DNA of 64,000 nucleotides from Acholeplasma hippikon (GTDB lineage: Bacteria; Bacillota_I; Bacilli_A; Acholeplasmatales; Acholeplasmataceae): positions 1 through 64,000 of the forward strand of contig NZ_LR215050.1 in assembly GCF_900660755.1 (NCBI RefSeq), read 5' to 3'. The position numbers and the translations under genes were made by a program. The notes below the pieces were generated by a model. It saw only the letters and a list, made by a program, of their open reading frames with translations, was not told where the DNA came from and ran no database searches. This document shows, one piece after another, positions 25,527-33,781 of the stretch (position 1 is its first letter; every line of letters begins with the position of its first letter).

Positions 25527-26720
25527 ATGTTGTTGTTGGATTTAGGGTTAATTTTAATTTTAGGATTTACAGTCGGTTTAATTTTTGAAAAAATAAAAAT
25601 ACCTAAAATTGTCGGTATGATTGTTATAGGGATTTTGATTGGACCGTCCTTTTTAAATTTAATTTCACCAAATATGCTGGGTATTTCAAGTTACTTAAGA
25701 AATATTGCCTTAGTGATTATTCTTACCCGAAGCGGATTATCAATTGATTATAAAAAGTTAAAAGAAGCAGGATTAGTAGCAATTCTTATGTGCTTTATAC
25801 CAGCTACATTTGAAATTGTTGGGGTCATGATTTTTGGACCAATGTTGCTTGGTATATCTTTATTAGAAGCCGTTTTATTGGGAAGTGTGTTAGGTGCTGT
25901 GAGTCCAGCAATCGTTGTGCCTCGTATGATTAAGATTAAAGAAGAAGGCTATGGCAGAGATAAGGGAATCTCAGAAATTATTCTAACTGGTGCATCACTT
26001 GATGATATTTATACAATTGTTTTATTTTATGCATTCTTAGCGTTAAATCAAACCGGTAATTTTGATCTCTTAAGTTTAATGAATATTCCTCTACAAATTT
26101 TATTAGGGTTACTCATTGGATTACTATTAGGTTATCTATTAAGTATCATCTATAAAAAAGTGAATTTCAATTTAACAGTTAAGGTACTTATTTTATTTGG
26201 AGTATCCTTAGCATTAGTTGGATTTGAATCAGTCATTGAAAACTATATTAAGTATTCTGGGTTAGTATCAATTATTTCAATGGGAATTATGATTTTAATT
26301 CAAAATAAAGAAGAAGCCGAAAAAATAGAAAATGTTTATAAAAACATGTGGACATTTTTTGAAATAATTCTATTTGTTTTAGTTGGAATCGCAATTGATT
26401 TTAAGGCTTCAGTTGATTTTGGCTTTAAACCAATATTAGTTATTTTATTAGCACTAGTGATTCGTATGATTGGAGTATATATTTGTGTGCTATTTTCAAA
26501 ACTTAATCAAAAAGAAAGAATGTTTATCATGCTAAGTTACATTGCGAAAGCAACTGTACAAGCATCGATTGGACCAATTGTATTAAGTGTTGGATTGAGT
26601 GTTGGCCCACTAATTTTAACAACAGCTGTTATATCAATTATGATTAGTGCACCACTTGGGGCATATGCCATTGATTTAAGTTATAAAAAATTACTAAAAA
26701 AAGAAAAGGAACTTCAATAG
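25527..26720 (+). CDS. CPA-type cation/proton antiporter (Na_H_Exchanger fold)
   Basis: 397 residues, about 12 hydrophobic helices of the monovalent cation:proton antiporter fold. Helix hallmarks include GMIVIGILIGPSFLNLISP, LGAVSPAIVVPRMIK and GASLDDIYTIVLFYAF. The Asp-Asp pair resembles electrogenic (2 H+ per Na+) members, whereas electroneutral ones have Asn-Asp. A TTG at 25515 and the ATG at 25527 are both in frame; GGAGGG sits 4 nt before the ATG, which is used. Placement behind a fluoride riboswitch suggests induction by fluoride, as known for some antiporter genes with this RNA. It could relieve acid load from HF entry (inference). Confidence 0.88.
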   Translation: MLLLDLGLILILGFTVGLIFEKIKIPKIVGMIVIGILIGPSFLNLISPNMLGISSYLRNIALVIILTRSGLSIDYKKLKEAGLVAILMCFIPATFEIVGVMIFGPMLLGISLLEAVLLGSVLGAVSPAIVVPRMIKIKEEGYGRDKGISEIILTGASLDDIYTIVLFYAFLALNQTGNFDLLSLMNIPLQILLGLLIGLLLGYLLSIIYKKVNFNLTVKVLILFGVSLALVGFESVIENYIKYSGLVSIISMGIMILIQNKEEAEKIENVYKNMWTFFEIILFVLVGIAIDFKASVDFGFKPILVILLALVIRMIGVYICVLFSKLNQKERMFIMLSYIAKATVQASIGPIVLSVGLSVGPLILTTAVISIMISAPLGAYAIDLSYKKLLKKEKELQ

Positions 26721-26730
26721 TTCCTTTTTT
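26704..26730. terminator. Bidirectional terminator overlapping the antiporter stop
   Basis: AAAAGGAACT (26704-26713) / AGTTCCTTTT (26719-26728), 5-nt loop, T-run to 26730. The TAG stop lies in loop and right arm. Shared with convergent ktrA. Confidence 0.9.
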
Positions 26731-26731
26731 G

Positions 26732-27403
26732 TTATTTGGATGTAAAGAATGCTGTAATTTTAGCGATATCTTTTTTCTTAGAAAAGATGAAGATTTCATC
26801 ATTAGGTAAGATCTCAGTATCACGTTTTGGCATTAAGAATTGACTATCTCTTTCAATTAACATAATATTAGCTTCATATTCATTACGTAAATCTAAATCA
26901 ATAATTTGAGCTGGTGGGAATGTCTCAGATAATTTAACTTCAAATACTGTGTAGTCCCCTTTAATATTAAAGTAGTCTACTAAGTTAAATGCTGCAATAC
27001 GATTAGCGACACGTTCTGATGCAATAGATAAAGGCATCACGACATCAGTAGCCCCAACGAGTTTTAAGACTTGTGCATAGTCTTCTTCATCAGCACGTGC
27101 AGTGATCTTTTCTACACCTAATTCTTTTAATCTAATAATGGTCACAATACTGTTGGTTAAATTAGCTTTATCGTTTTGTCCGACTGCGACAATAGCATGG
27201 TCAACATTGGCAATCCCTGCATCTTTTAATGATTCATAACTTGTAGAATCTGCAACCATAACGTTATGTGTAATTTCACTCGCTTTTTTAACAGCTTCAA
27301 TATCATGGTCAATACCAATTAAATCAACATCTAAACGGCTAAATGCTTCAAGTAAATTGAAACCAAATCTTGATAATCCGATAACGGCAATACTTTTTTT
27401 CAT
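26732..27403 (-). CDS. ktrA: KtrA, RCK regulatory subunit of K+ uptake
   Basis: 223 residues: RCK_N Rossmann domain (1-140) and RCK_C domain. It forms the cytoplasmic ring that gates KtrB in response to ATP/ADP; in Firmicutes the RCK_C part also binds c-di-AMP. The nucleotide loop reads GLSRFG (residues 9-14), a Ser replacing the second Gly of the usual GLGRFG, a small oddity that may still bind. Later landmarks are the IDHD acidic end of strand 2 and VAVGQND. It is 7 bp after ktrB. Confidence 0.92.
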   Translation of the reverse strand: MKKSIAVIGLSRFGFNLLEAFSRLDVDLIGIDHDIEAVKKASEITHNVMVADSTSYESLKDAGIANVDHAIVAVGQNDKANLTNSIVTIIRLKELGVEKITARADEEDYAQVLKLVGATDVVMPLSIASERVANRIAAFNLVDYFNIKGDYTVFEVKLSETFPPAQIIDLDLRNEYEANIMLIERDSQFLMPKRDTEILPNDEIFIFSKKKDIAKITAFFTSK

Positions 27404-27410
27404 ATAATCA

Positions 27411-28715
27411 CTATCCTATAATAATTTTTTCTTCTAAATATTCAACACTAGAGTGTGGTCGTTTCCATTTTTTATTGAAAATAGAAATAAGTGTTAGTGG
27501 ACCCACACGACCAGCAAACATTAAAATGCATAATGCGATTTTACTTATTGAATGTAAATCCGGTGTTAACCCTTGACTCAATCCAACGTTAGCAAATGCG
27601 GATACTGCTTCAACCATCACTGAACTTAAACTTAAATCATCAAACGTTAAAATAACAATAGCACCAACTACAATTAATGACATTGCTAGCATGGTTAAGG
27701 TAAATGCTTTATAACGGCTATCCATACTGATTTCGCGCTTGTCAACTAAAGCTTTTTTACCAGTTGCGTAACTCTTAACAGTTTTAGCAATTGTATAGAA
27801 AGTTGTTACTTTAATACCACCACCTGTACCTGCAGGTGAAGCTCCGATAAACATTAATCCCATTAGAATCAATACAGAAATCATTGAAAGTGTAGTTAAT
27901 TCAATTGTTGTAAACCCTGCGGTTCTGGATGTGACACTTAGGAAAAATGCTTGTAGCCAATTATATGGATTACCATGTGTTTGGCTGATTTTAAAGAGTA
28001 AAGTACCACCAATCCATAAGATTAAGTTTACTTTAATAACTATTTTAGAATGAATATTTAATTTTTTATAACTACGTTTTTCTAATATATCATGAATGAC
28101 AATGAATCCAATACCACCTAGCATAATTGTGAAAATAGTATTTAGATTTAATAAAACATGATCTGTAAAGGGTTTTAAACTATTTGCCCCTAAAATATCA
28201 AAACCGGCGTTATTGAACGATGAGATTGCATGGAATGCACTTACACCTACAGCATATTTAAATTCATAAATAGGTAGGAAAACGATCAAGTTAATCAAGA
28301 AACTAACCGTTTCAATGATAAGTGCTGTAATCACAATTTTTTTAACTCTTTTGACAACACCTTGTAAACTATTTTGATTTAAACTTTCTTTAATTAAAAC
28401 ACGTTCATTTATGCCAATTTTAGCTTTAAATAACATCATAATGAATACGGATAAAGTAATTACAGAAAGACCACCAATTTGCACAAGTAGTATCAAAATA
28501 ATTTGTCCAAATGTTGATAAGGTTTCATGTAAGTTACTAATAGTAGATAATCCAGTGATTGTTACGGCTGATGTTGATAAGAAGAATGCATCAACATATG
28601 AAATTGAATGTCCTTCTTTAACAGAGAAGGGTAGAAATAATAGTAAACTACCAATTAGTATCAAACTTATAAATGATAGATTGATAATCCAATATGGTGA
28701 TAATTTTTTTAGCAT
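27411..28715 (-). CDS. ktrB: KtrB, Na+-dependent K+ uptake channel subunit
   Basis: 434 residues with four M1-P-M2 repeats of the Trk/Ktr/HKT superfamily. Selectivity loops are visible as SAVTITGLS, SSFNNAGFD, SRTAGFTT and SAFANVGLSQG, each with the key Gly, and the gating-loop region with GASPAGTGGGIK is present. It is a homologue of NtpJ, which ends the E. hirae ntp operon. The minus-strand start has AAAGGATGA upstream and a TATAAT about 30 nt beyond it. Confidence 0.94.
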   Translation of the reverse strand: MLKKLSPYWIINLSFISLILIGSLLLFLPFSVKEGHSISYVDAFFLSTSAVTITGLSTISNLHETLSTFGQIILILLVQIGGLSVITLSVFIMMLFKAKIGINERVLIKESLNQNSLQGVVKRVKKIVITALIIETVSFLINLIVFLPIYEFKYAVGVSAFHAISSFNNAGFDILGANSLKPFTDHVLLNLNTIFTIMLGGIGFIVIHDILEKRSYKKLNIHSKIVIKVNLILWIGGTLLFKISQTHGNPYNWLQAFFLSVTSRTAGFTTIELTTLSMISVLILMGLMFIGASPAGTGGGIKVTTFYTIAKTVKSYATGKKALVDKREISMDSRYKAFTLTMLAMSLIVVGAIVILTFDDLSLSSVMVEAVSAFANVGLSQGLTPDLHSISKIALCILMFAGRVGPLTLISIFNKKWKRPHSSVEYLEEKIIIG

Positions 28716-28855
28716 AATGAGTCATCCTTTAAACATATATCACATATATTATACTACTATTAAAGATAAATTAATGTTTTATCATTATCAGATAAATAAT
28801 TAAATTCAATGCAGATATAAAAAAATATTATATAATCACATTAAAGGGGGATTAT

Positions 28856-29389
28856 ATGGAGAAGTTAATTGGGAGGTTAACGGACAAAAACTTTAATAAG
28901 GAAGAATATATACTTTTGCAACCTGATGTAAGGTTTATTATTAAAGGTATTATTTTTAATGCTGAAGGGAAAATAGCACTTATTAATCGTGTTCATGAAA
29001 ATGAATATAAATTGCCTGGTGTTGAACTTTTAGATACAGAAACAAAAGATTTTGCATTAAAACGTTGTGCAAAGGATATGCTTTGTCATGAATTAGAAGT
29101 TTATAATCAAATTGGTATATTTGAGGAAGTACGTTCTAAGGTGAATTTAAGACAAATTTCCTATGTGTTCCTAGGCGTTGTTAAACATGAAAAAACACAT
29201 CCATTTATATCAGAAACTTTTATTGAGGATAATTGTAGAGTTATCTGGGTTACTTTAGATGAGGCAATAAAACTTATCGAAGTATATAAACGAACAAAAA
29301 AAGAATTTGATCCAAATGAGATATACCACCATCAATATGCATATGAAAGAGAACTACAAATATTAAATTACTATAAAGAAACAATTTAA
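28856..29389 (+). CDS. Nudix-fold protein with degenerate Nudix box
   Basis: 177 residues. The strand order GIIFNAEGKIALINRVHENEYKLPGVEL, a following helix with ALKRCAKDMLCHELEVY, then IGIFEEVRSKVNLRQISYVFLGVV follows the Nudix fold. The Nudix box itself (G-x5-E-x7-R-E-U-x-E-E-x-G-U) is broken: where REUxEExG should be, the helix reads RCAKDMLC, so the metal-binding glutamates are missing. It is probably not a normal pyrophosphohydrolase; a binding or regulatory role is possible. The gene has a TATAAT (28831-28836) and AAAGGGGG ribosome site of its own, and stands alone between two minus-strand operons. Confidence 0.65.
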   Translation: MEKLIGRLTDKNFNKEEYILLQPDVRFIIKGIIFNAEGKIALINRVHENEYKLPGVELLDTETKDFALKRCAKDMLCHELEVYNQIGIFEEVRSKVNLRQISYVFLGVVKHEKTHPFISETFIEDNCRVIWVTLDEAIKLIEVYKRTKKEFDPNEIYHHQYAYERELQILNYYKETI

Positions 29390-29395
29390 AAATAA

Positions 29396-29427
29396 AACAC
29401 TACGAAATTTTTCGTAGTGTTTTTTTC
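29396..29427. terminator. Bidirectional terminator
   Basis: AACACTACGAA (29396-29406) / TTCGTAGTGTT (29411-29421), 4-nt loop, T-run to 29427. It separates the Nudix gene from the convergent Nqr/Rnf-like operon. Confidence 0.9.
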
Positions 29428-29428
29428 A

Positions 29429-30505
29429 TTAGAACTTATCGAAGTAGATATATTCTTCAGGCATGCCTTTTTCTTTTAAGACTTTAATACATGCATCAAT
29501 CATACCAGGTGATCCACATAGATATGCTTCATGTCCTGATAAATCATCAGTGAATTTTCTTACAACATCAGTAATTAATCCAACTTCTAATTCCCAGTTA
29601 TCTTCTGGAAGTGGAGCTGATAAAGCTGGAATGAATTTAAAGTTTGGATATTTTTTAGCAACATCTAAGAAATATTCTGTGTAATATAAGTCTTTCTTTG
29701 TTCTAGCACCGAAGAAGTAAGTACCTTTTCTTGGGAAACCTAGATCCATCATTTTGAAGATGATTGAACGAATTGGAGCCATACCTGAACCACCGGCAAT
29801 CATAATCATTGGACGATTTGATTTTTCTTGTAAGAAGAATTCACCAAAAGGTCCAGTAATTTTAATTTTATCTCCAACAATCATTGCTTTATGAATGAAC
29901 TTAGTTGCAACTCCACCAGGAACTAATCTAATGATTACTTCTGGGTGTTTTAAATCTTTTGAATCAGATGCAATTGAATATGCACGTACTGTTTCAATAC
30001 CAGGAACTTGAATTTGTAGGTATTGACCTGGCTTAAAGTTGAAGTCTTCCTTCATTTCAAATCTTACACGTTTGATATCATGTGTTAAATCTTCAATTTC
30101 TACAACTTTAGCATCGTATACTTTTGAATTTAGAGCTGATGCTGGAACTTCGCATTCGATGTCAGAAGTTACTTTAGTTTGACATGAAAGTCTAACACCA
30201 TCAGCAATTTCTTCCTTGCTCAGGAATGGAAGTTCTGTCGACTTTGGGGGTTCAACATCACCAATTAATCTAAATTTACATGTACCACATGTAGCTTTAC
30301 CACCACAAGAAGATGGTAAGAAAATTTTGTTGTTTGTTAGGGCGTTTAAAGCTGTATCATCACCAGTAATTGTAACAACATTGTTTTTGTTAACTGTGAT
30401 TTTTCTTTCTCCGCCACCACCTAGGAATTTATCGATTAAGATAACTAATAAGGTTACAACGATTAATAATGCAATTAATACGACGGGTGTCCAAATATAA
30501 TCCAT
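29429..30505 (-). CDS. NqrF-like NADH:acceptor subunit (2Fe-2S + FAD)
   Basis: 358 residues in NqrF order: N-terminal membrane helix (about 7-28), plant-type 2Fe-2S domain with CGGKATCGTC and a fourth Cys in RLSCQTKV, FAD-binding barrel with RAYSIAS, and NADH domain with GGSGMAPIRS, CGSPGMIDACI and the C-terminal YFDKF. It would feed electrons from cytoplasmic NADH into the membrane complex. Its presence is what makes the complex Nqr-like; Rnf complexes instead use RnfB/RnfC. It is last in the operon, with GGAGGA 7 nt before the ATG. A canonical NqrF is slightly longer (about 407). Confidence 0.9.
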   Translation of the reverse strand: MDYIWTPVVLIALLIVVTLLVILIDKFLGGGGERKITVNKNNVVTITGDDTALNALTNNKIFLPSSCGGKATCGTCKFRLIGDVEPPKSTELPFLSKEEIADGVRLSCQTKVTSDIECEVPASALNSKVYDAKVVEIEDLTHDIKRVRFEMKEDFNFKPGQYLQIQVPGIETVRAYSIASDSKDLKHPEVIIRLVPGGVATKFIHKAMIVGDKIKITGPFGEFFLQEKSNRPMIMIAGGSGMAPIRSIIFKMMDLGFPRKGTYFFGARTKKDLYYTEYFLDVAKKYPNFKFIPALSAPLPEDNWELEVGLITDVVRKFTDDLSGHEAYLCGSPGMIDACIKVLKEKGMPEEYIYFDKF

Positions 30506-30520
30506 ATTAATATATCCTCC

Positions 30521-31105
30521 TTAGAAAGTGATTCTACCGATTCCAGAGAATCCGATGAATGCTAATGCTAAGATACCTAAGATTAAGAAAGCAATAGCAC
30601 GACCACGTAGACCCTTTGGAACGTTAGAAACTCTATACATTTTTTGTCTAACTCCCGCAAGTAAAATCATAGCAAGCGTCCAACCGATACCAGTTCCTAA
30701 TGAGAATACTGCAGTTTGAGCAAATGTATAATTTCTTGTTTGGAAGAATAATGATACTGATAATACGATACAGTTAACTGTAATTAATGGTAAGAAAATA
30801 CCAAATGATTCGTAAATTTTAGGGAAGAACTTAGCTAAGAACATCTCTAAGAATTGAACGAATGCAGCAATAACGATGATAAATACTAAAAGTGAGATTT
30901 GTGTTGAATTTGTAGCTTTTAATAATTCATAAATTGGCCAGTTGATAACTGCAGTAATGAATGTAACGAAGATTACTGCAACTCCCATGTTTACTGAGTT
31001 TTTAATTGATGTAGAAACAGCAATTAATGAACACATACCAAGAATGAAGATTAAAGCCATATTGTTTGATAGAATTGAGGCTAAAAATAATTCAATTAAT
31101 TCCAT
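30521..31105 (-). CDS. RnfA/NqrE family membrane subunit
   Basis: 194 residues, six hydrophobic helices. RnfA and NqrE are the same family; with RnfE/NqrD they form an inverted-topology pair holding an intramembrane iron-sulfur centre through Cys residues (here MCSLIAVS near residue 25 and NCIVLSVS near 110). It takes part in cation-coupled electron transfer. Good AAGGAG site, 11 bp after the RnfE/NqrD gene. Confidence 0.9.
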   Translation of the reverse strand: MELIELFLASILSNNMALIFILGMCSLIAVSTSIKNSVNMGVAVIFVTFITAVINWPIYELLKATNSTQISLLVFIIVIAAFVQFLEMFLAKFFPKIYESFGIFLPLITVNCIVLSVSLFFQTRNYTFAQTAVFSLGTGIGWTLAMILLAGVRQKMYRVSNVPKGLRGRAIAFLILGILALAFIGFSGIGRITF

Positions 31106-31116
31106 ATGTTTTCTCC

Positions 31117-31770
31117 TTACTCTTCATATTTCTTGGTTAATGTTCTAATTAACCATGCAAACATTGTTAAAACAAAGAATCCGCCTGGGGCTAATGCCAT
31201 GATGTTCCAGTTGATCCAGTTTTCCATAAATGGTGCTCTATAACCTAAATATGTACCAAATGCTAATGGTTCACGAATAGATGCAATAGCGATTAACACG
31301 AATGTATAACCTAAACCGTTTGCTAATCCGTCAACAAATGTATATCTTACAGGGTTTTTGATAGCAAATGCTTCAGCGCGACCCATAACGATACAGTTTG
31401 TAATGATTAAACCAGTATAAGCACCAAGGTTGGCAGCAACCTTAGGAACGTAAGCTTGTAGGAACATTTGAACAACAATCGTAAAGATTGAAATAATAAC
31501 CATGTATGCAACCATACGAACTTTTGGTGGAATTAAGTTTCTTAAAAGTGAAACAAATAGTGATGAGAAGATTACAACAAATGTAACCCCAATACCCATA
31601 AAGATTGCATTTTCAACTCTATTGGTAACGGCAAGTGATGAACAGATACCTAATACAGTAATCGCAATTGGGTTTTCTTCACTAATACCTTTTTTAAGAA
31701 TTAAAAACCATTTCTTATATTGTAGACGTAACCAAGTACTTGGTTTGTTGTTTTTCTTTTGTGCGTCCAT
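31117..31770 (-). CDS. RnfE/NqrD family membrane subunit
   Basis: 217 residues with six helices. The conserved NPIAITVLGICSSLAVTNRVE and TNCIVMGRAEAFA stretches include the Cys residues that ligate the intramembrane cluster together with the RnfA/NqrE partner. The open frame extends upstream to 31818, but ATG 31770 has a consensus AAAGGAGG at 8-nt spacing, so the protein starts MDAQKKNNKPSTW. The ribosome site lies inside the 3' end of the upstream gene. Confidence 0.9.
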   Translation of the reverse strand: MDAQKKNNKPSTWLRLQYKKWFLILKKGISEENPIAITVLGICSSLAVTNRVENAIFMGIGVTFVVIFSSLFVSLLRNLIPPKVRMVAYMVIISIFTIVVQMFLQAYVPKVAANLGAYTGLIITNCIVMGRAEAFAIKNPVRYTFVDGLANGLGYTFVLIAIASIREPLAFGTYLGYRAPFMENWINWNIMALAPGGFFVLTMFAWLIRTLTKKYEE

Positions 31771-31771
31771 C

Positions 31772-33781
31772 TTAGTTACCTCCTTTGAATGCTTCAGCAT
31801 AAGCTGCATAAGCGGCATTTAAGCCATTAACAAATCTCTTCTTAGTTGTTGTTGCGCCACCGAATCCATCTAATGCTTCATTTGGTTGAACAGGTTCTGC
31901 AACTACTGAGATTTCAGGTGAGAACTTTTTACCTTCAAATGCAGCTAGAACATCTGGATTAGTTTGAATTGTAGCACCCCATTTTTCGCCTTGAGCGATA
32001 ACTGAAATTTTTGAGATTGTTTCAAAATCAGATGCTAAGGTAACTACAGTTTCAATCTTAGAGAATAACCCTTCAACTACAAAATAGAAACTCTTTGTAC
32101 CTGAAGTATGAACGTATAATGTTAATTCATCTTGTTCTTGTCTTTGGAAAGAAGCATCGAATAGTGATTTATAGTTTTCATCAGTAAATGCGATTCCGTG
32201 GTTAGTTAAGATTGCTTTTTCGATTGCAGCAGATTTAACGAATTCATTATAATGTGCATGGAATGCAACATTCATTCCTTCAATAAATAAACGTCTAGTT
32301 GTTGTCGCATTAGCTAAACCATCTAATGTAACTTCATTATCTTTAGCTGATTCTTCTGGAACTAATACGATTTCTGTTGAGAATTTTTTACCAACTAATT
32401 TAGCTAAAATTGTTGGATCGGATTGAATGACTGAACCTCTTGCTTCACCTTGTTCATAAACTGTAACCATTTTAATTGTTAAGAAATCAGATTCTAAAGT
32501 CATAACAGCCTTAATTGCATCTTTGAATCCTTCAGTTTCAAACGCATAGCTAATTGATCCTGAAGTATGTTTATAGATTGTTAAGTCGTTGTTTGATTCA
32601 GCAGTGAACTCAGCATCAAATAATGATTGGTAGTTTTCTTCTGTAAATTCAATTCCGTGGTTTGTTAAGATAGCCTGTTTAACTGGAGCTAATTCATCAA
32701 CTTCAGGTTCAGGTTCAATCGTTTCACCACTAAATGCATTGTAGTAAGTGATATAAGCAGCATTTAAGCCTTGAGCAAATTTCTTCTTAGTTGTTGTTGC
32801 GCCACCGAATCCATCTAATACTTCATTTGGTTGAGTTGGATCAGTTACAATAACAATACTTGGGTTGAATTTTTTACCTTCAAATGCAGCTAATACAGTT
32901 GGATCTGTTTGAATAGCAGCTCCCCAACCTTCTGCTTGACTTAATACAGTAATTTTAACAATTGTTTGGAAATCAGATGCAAGTGTGATTACAGCAGTGA
33001 TAGGACCATTTAAACCTTCTGTTGTAAATTGATAACTTACATTACCAGATTTAGCAACGTATAATGTTAAATCGTCTTTTGTTCTAGTTGTGAATTCTGT
33101 GTTAAATTTAACTAGATAGTTATCATTTGTAAATTCAATTTCATTATGTGTTAAGATTGCTTTTTTCATTGGTGCTAAAGCATCTGAATCAGTGAAAGTG
33201 AATTTGTAAAGTGTATAGTTAGTGTTTAAAACACCCATAAATGCATTTGATGTTCCTGTAGCACCAACAATTGCATCAACTTCATTGTCTTTACCAGTAT
33301 TATTTTTAGTAATTATAATACCGATTGACTCATCAAATTTTTTACCAATATATTTATCTAAATATTGTTTTTCAGCTACAACACCACCAAGACCTGGAGT
33401 TTCAGCTTGTTTAGTAACTGTGATTGCTAAAATCGTTTCAAAATCAGATTCAAGTGAGATTACACCTTCAATGATATCCCATAAACCATTTCCTTTGAAA
33501 CGGAATGAAACAGCACCTGTTTCTGTATTTCTATATAATGTTAAGTCTTGAGAACCATCATATGCAAGTTTTGTATCTTCAACAAATGAAGCATCAAACT
33601 TTTCAGCAAAATCAGCATCAGTATATGCTACTTCATGGTGAGTTAAGATTGCTGATTTCCATGTTAATTCACCGTTCTTTGCAATTTTATCCTTTGTAAT
33701 TGCATCAGCACCAATTAAGATACCAATTGATACAGCACCCATTAGGATAACGAATGACAGCATTTTAATGTATTTAATCAT
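31772..33781 (-). CDS. RnfG/NqrC-like subunit expanded to four FMN-binding repeats
   Basis: 669 residues, against roughly 200-270 for ordinary RnfG/NqrC. One N-terminal membrane anchor (about 5-26) is followed by four tandem FMN_bind units at about 44-197, 208-350, 369-513 and 522-665. Each ends in an ApbE flavinylation motif: GATGTS (Thr175), GATTT (Thr329), NATTT (Thr493), GATTT (Thr644). Only unit 1 keeps the ETPGLGG loop of true RnfG/NqrC. Units 2-4 share YTD/FTxENY, SDFxTI and FEGKKF-type blocks and are more alike. A short Pro/Glu linker (EPEPEVDE) precedes unit 3. Outside the cell, it could carry up to four covalent FMN, a flavin wire. An apbE gene is not in the window. Confidence 0.9.
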   Translation of the reverse strand: MIKYIKMLSFVILMGAVSIGILIGADAITKDKIAKNGELTWKSAILTHHEVAYTDADFAEKFDASFVEDTKLAYDGSQDLTLYRNTETGAVSFRFKGNGLWDIIEGVISLESDFETILAITVTKQAETPGLGGVVAEKQYLDKYIGKKFDESIGIIITKNNTGKDNEVDAIVGATGTSNAFMGVLNTNYTLYKFTFTDSDALAPMKKAILTHNEIEFTNDNYLVKFNTEFTTRTKDDLTLYVAKSGNVSYQFTTEGLNGPITAVITLASDFQTIVKITVLSQAEGWGAAIQTDPTVLAAFEGKKFNPSIVIVTDPTQPNEVLDGFGGATTTKKKFAQGLNAAYITYYNAFSGETIEPEPEVDELAPVKQAILTNHGIEFTEENYQSLFDAEFTAESNNDLTIYKHTSGSISYAFETEGFKDAIKAVMTLESDFLTIKMVTVYEQGEARGSVIQSDPTILAKLVGKKFSTEIVLVPEESAKDNEVTLDGLANATTTRRLFIEGMNVAFHAHYNEFVKSAAIEKAILTNHGIAFTDENYKSLFDASFQRQEQDELTLYVHTSGTKSFYFVVEGLFSKIETVVTLASDFETISKISVIAQGEKWGATIQTNPDVLAAFEGKKFSPEISVVAEPVQPNEALDGFGGATTTKKRFVNGLNAAYAAYAEAFKGGN

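Noticed and set aside
28770..28795. Fur-like sequence (TTTTATCATTATC) between ktrB and the Nudix gene
   Set aside because: Matches only about 12 of 19 positions, with one half absent, and the neighbours have no iron link.
28411..28803. 130-codon open frame on the plus strand over the ktrB start
   Set aside because: It is antisense to well-conserved KtrB pore loops, has no ribosome site and no recognisable domain; a shadow frame.
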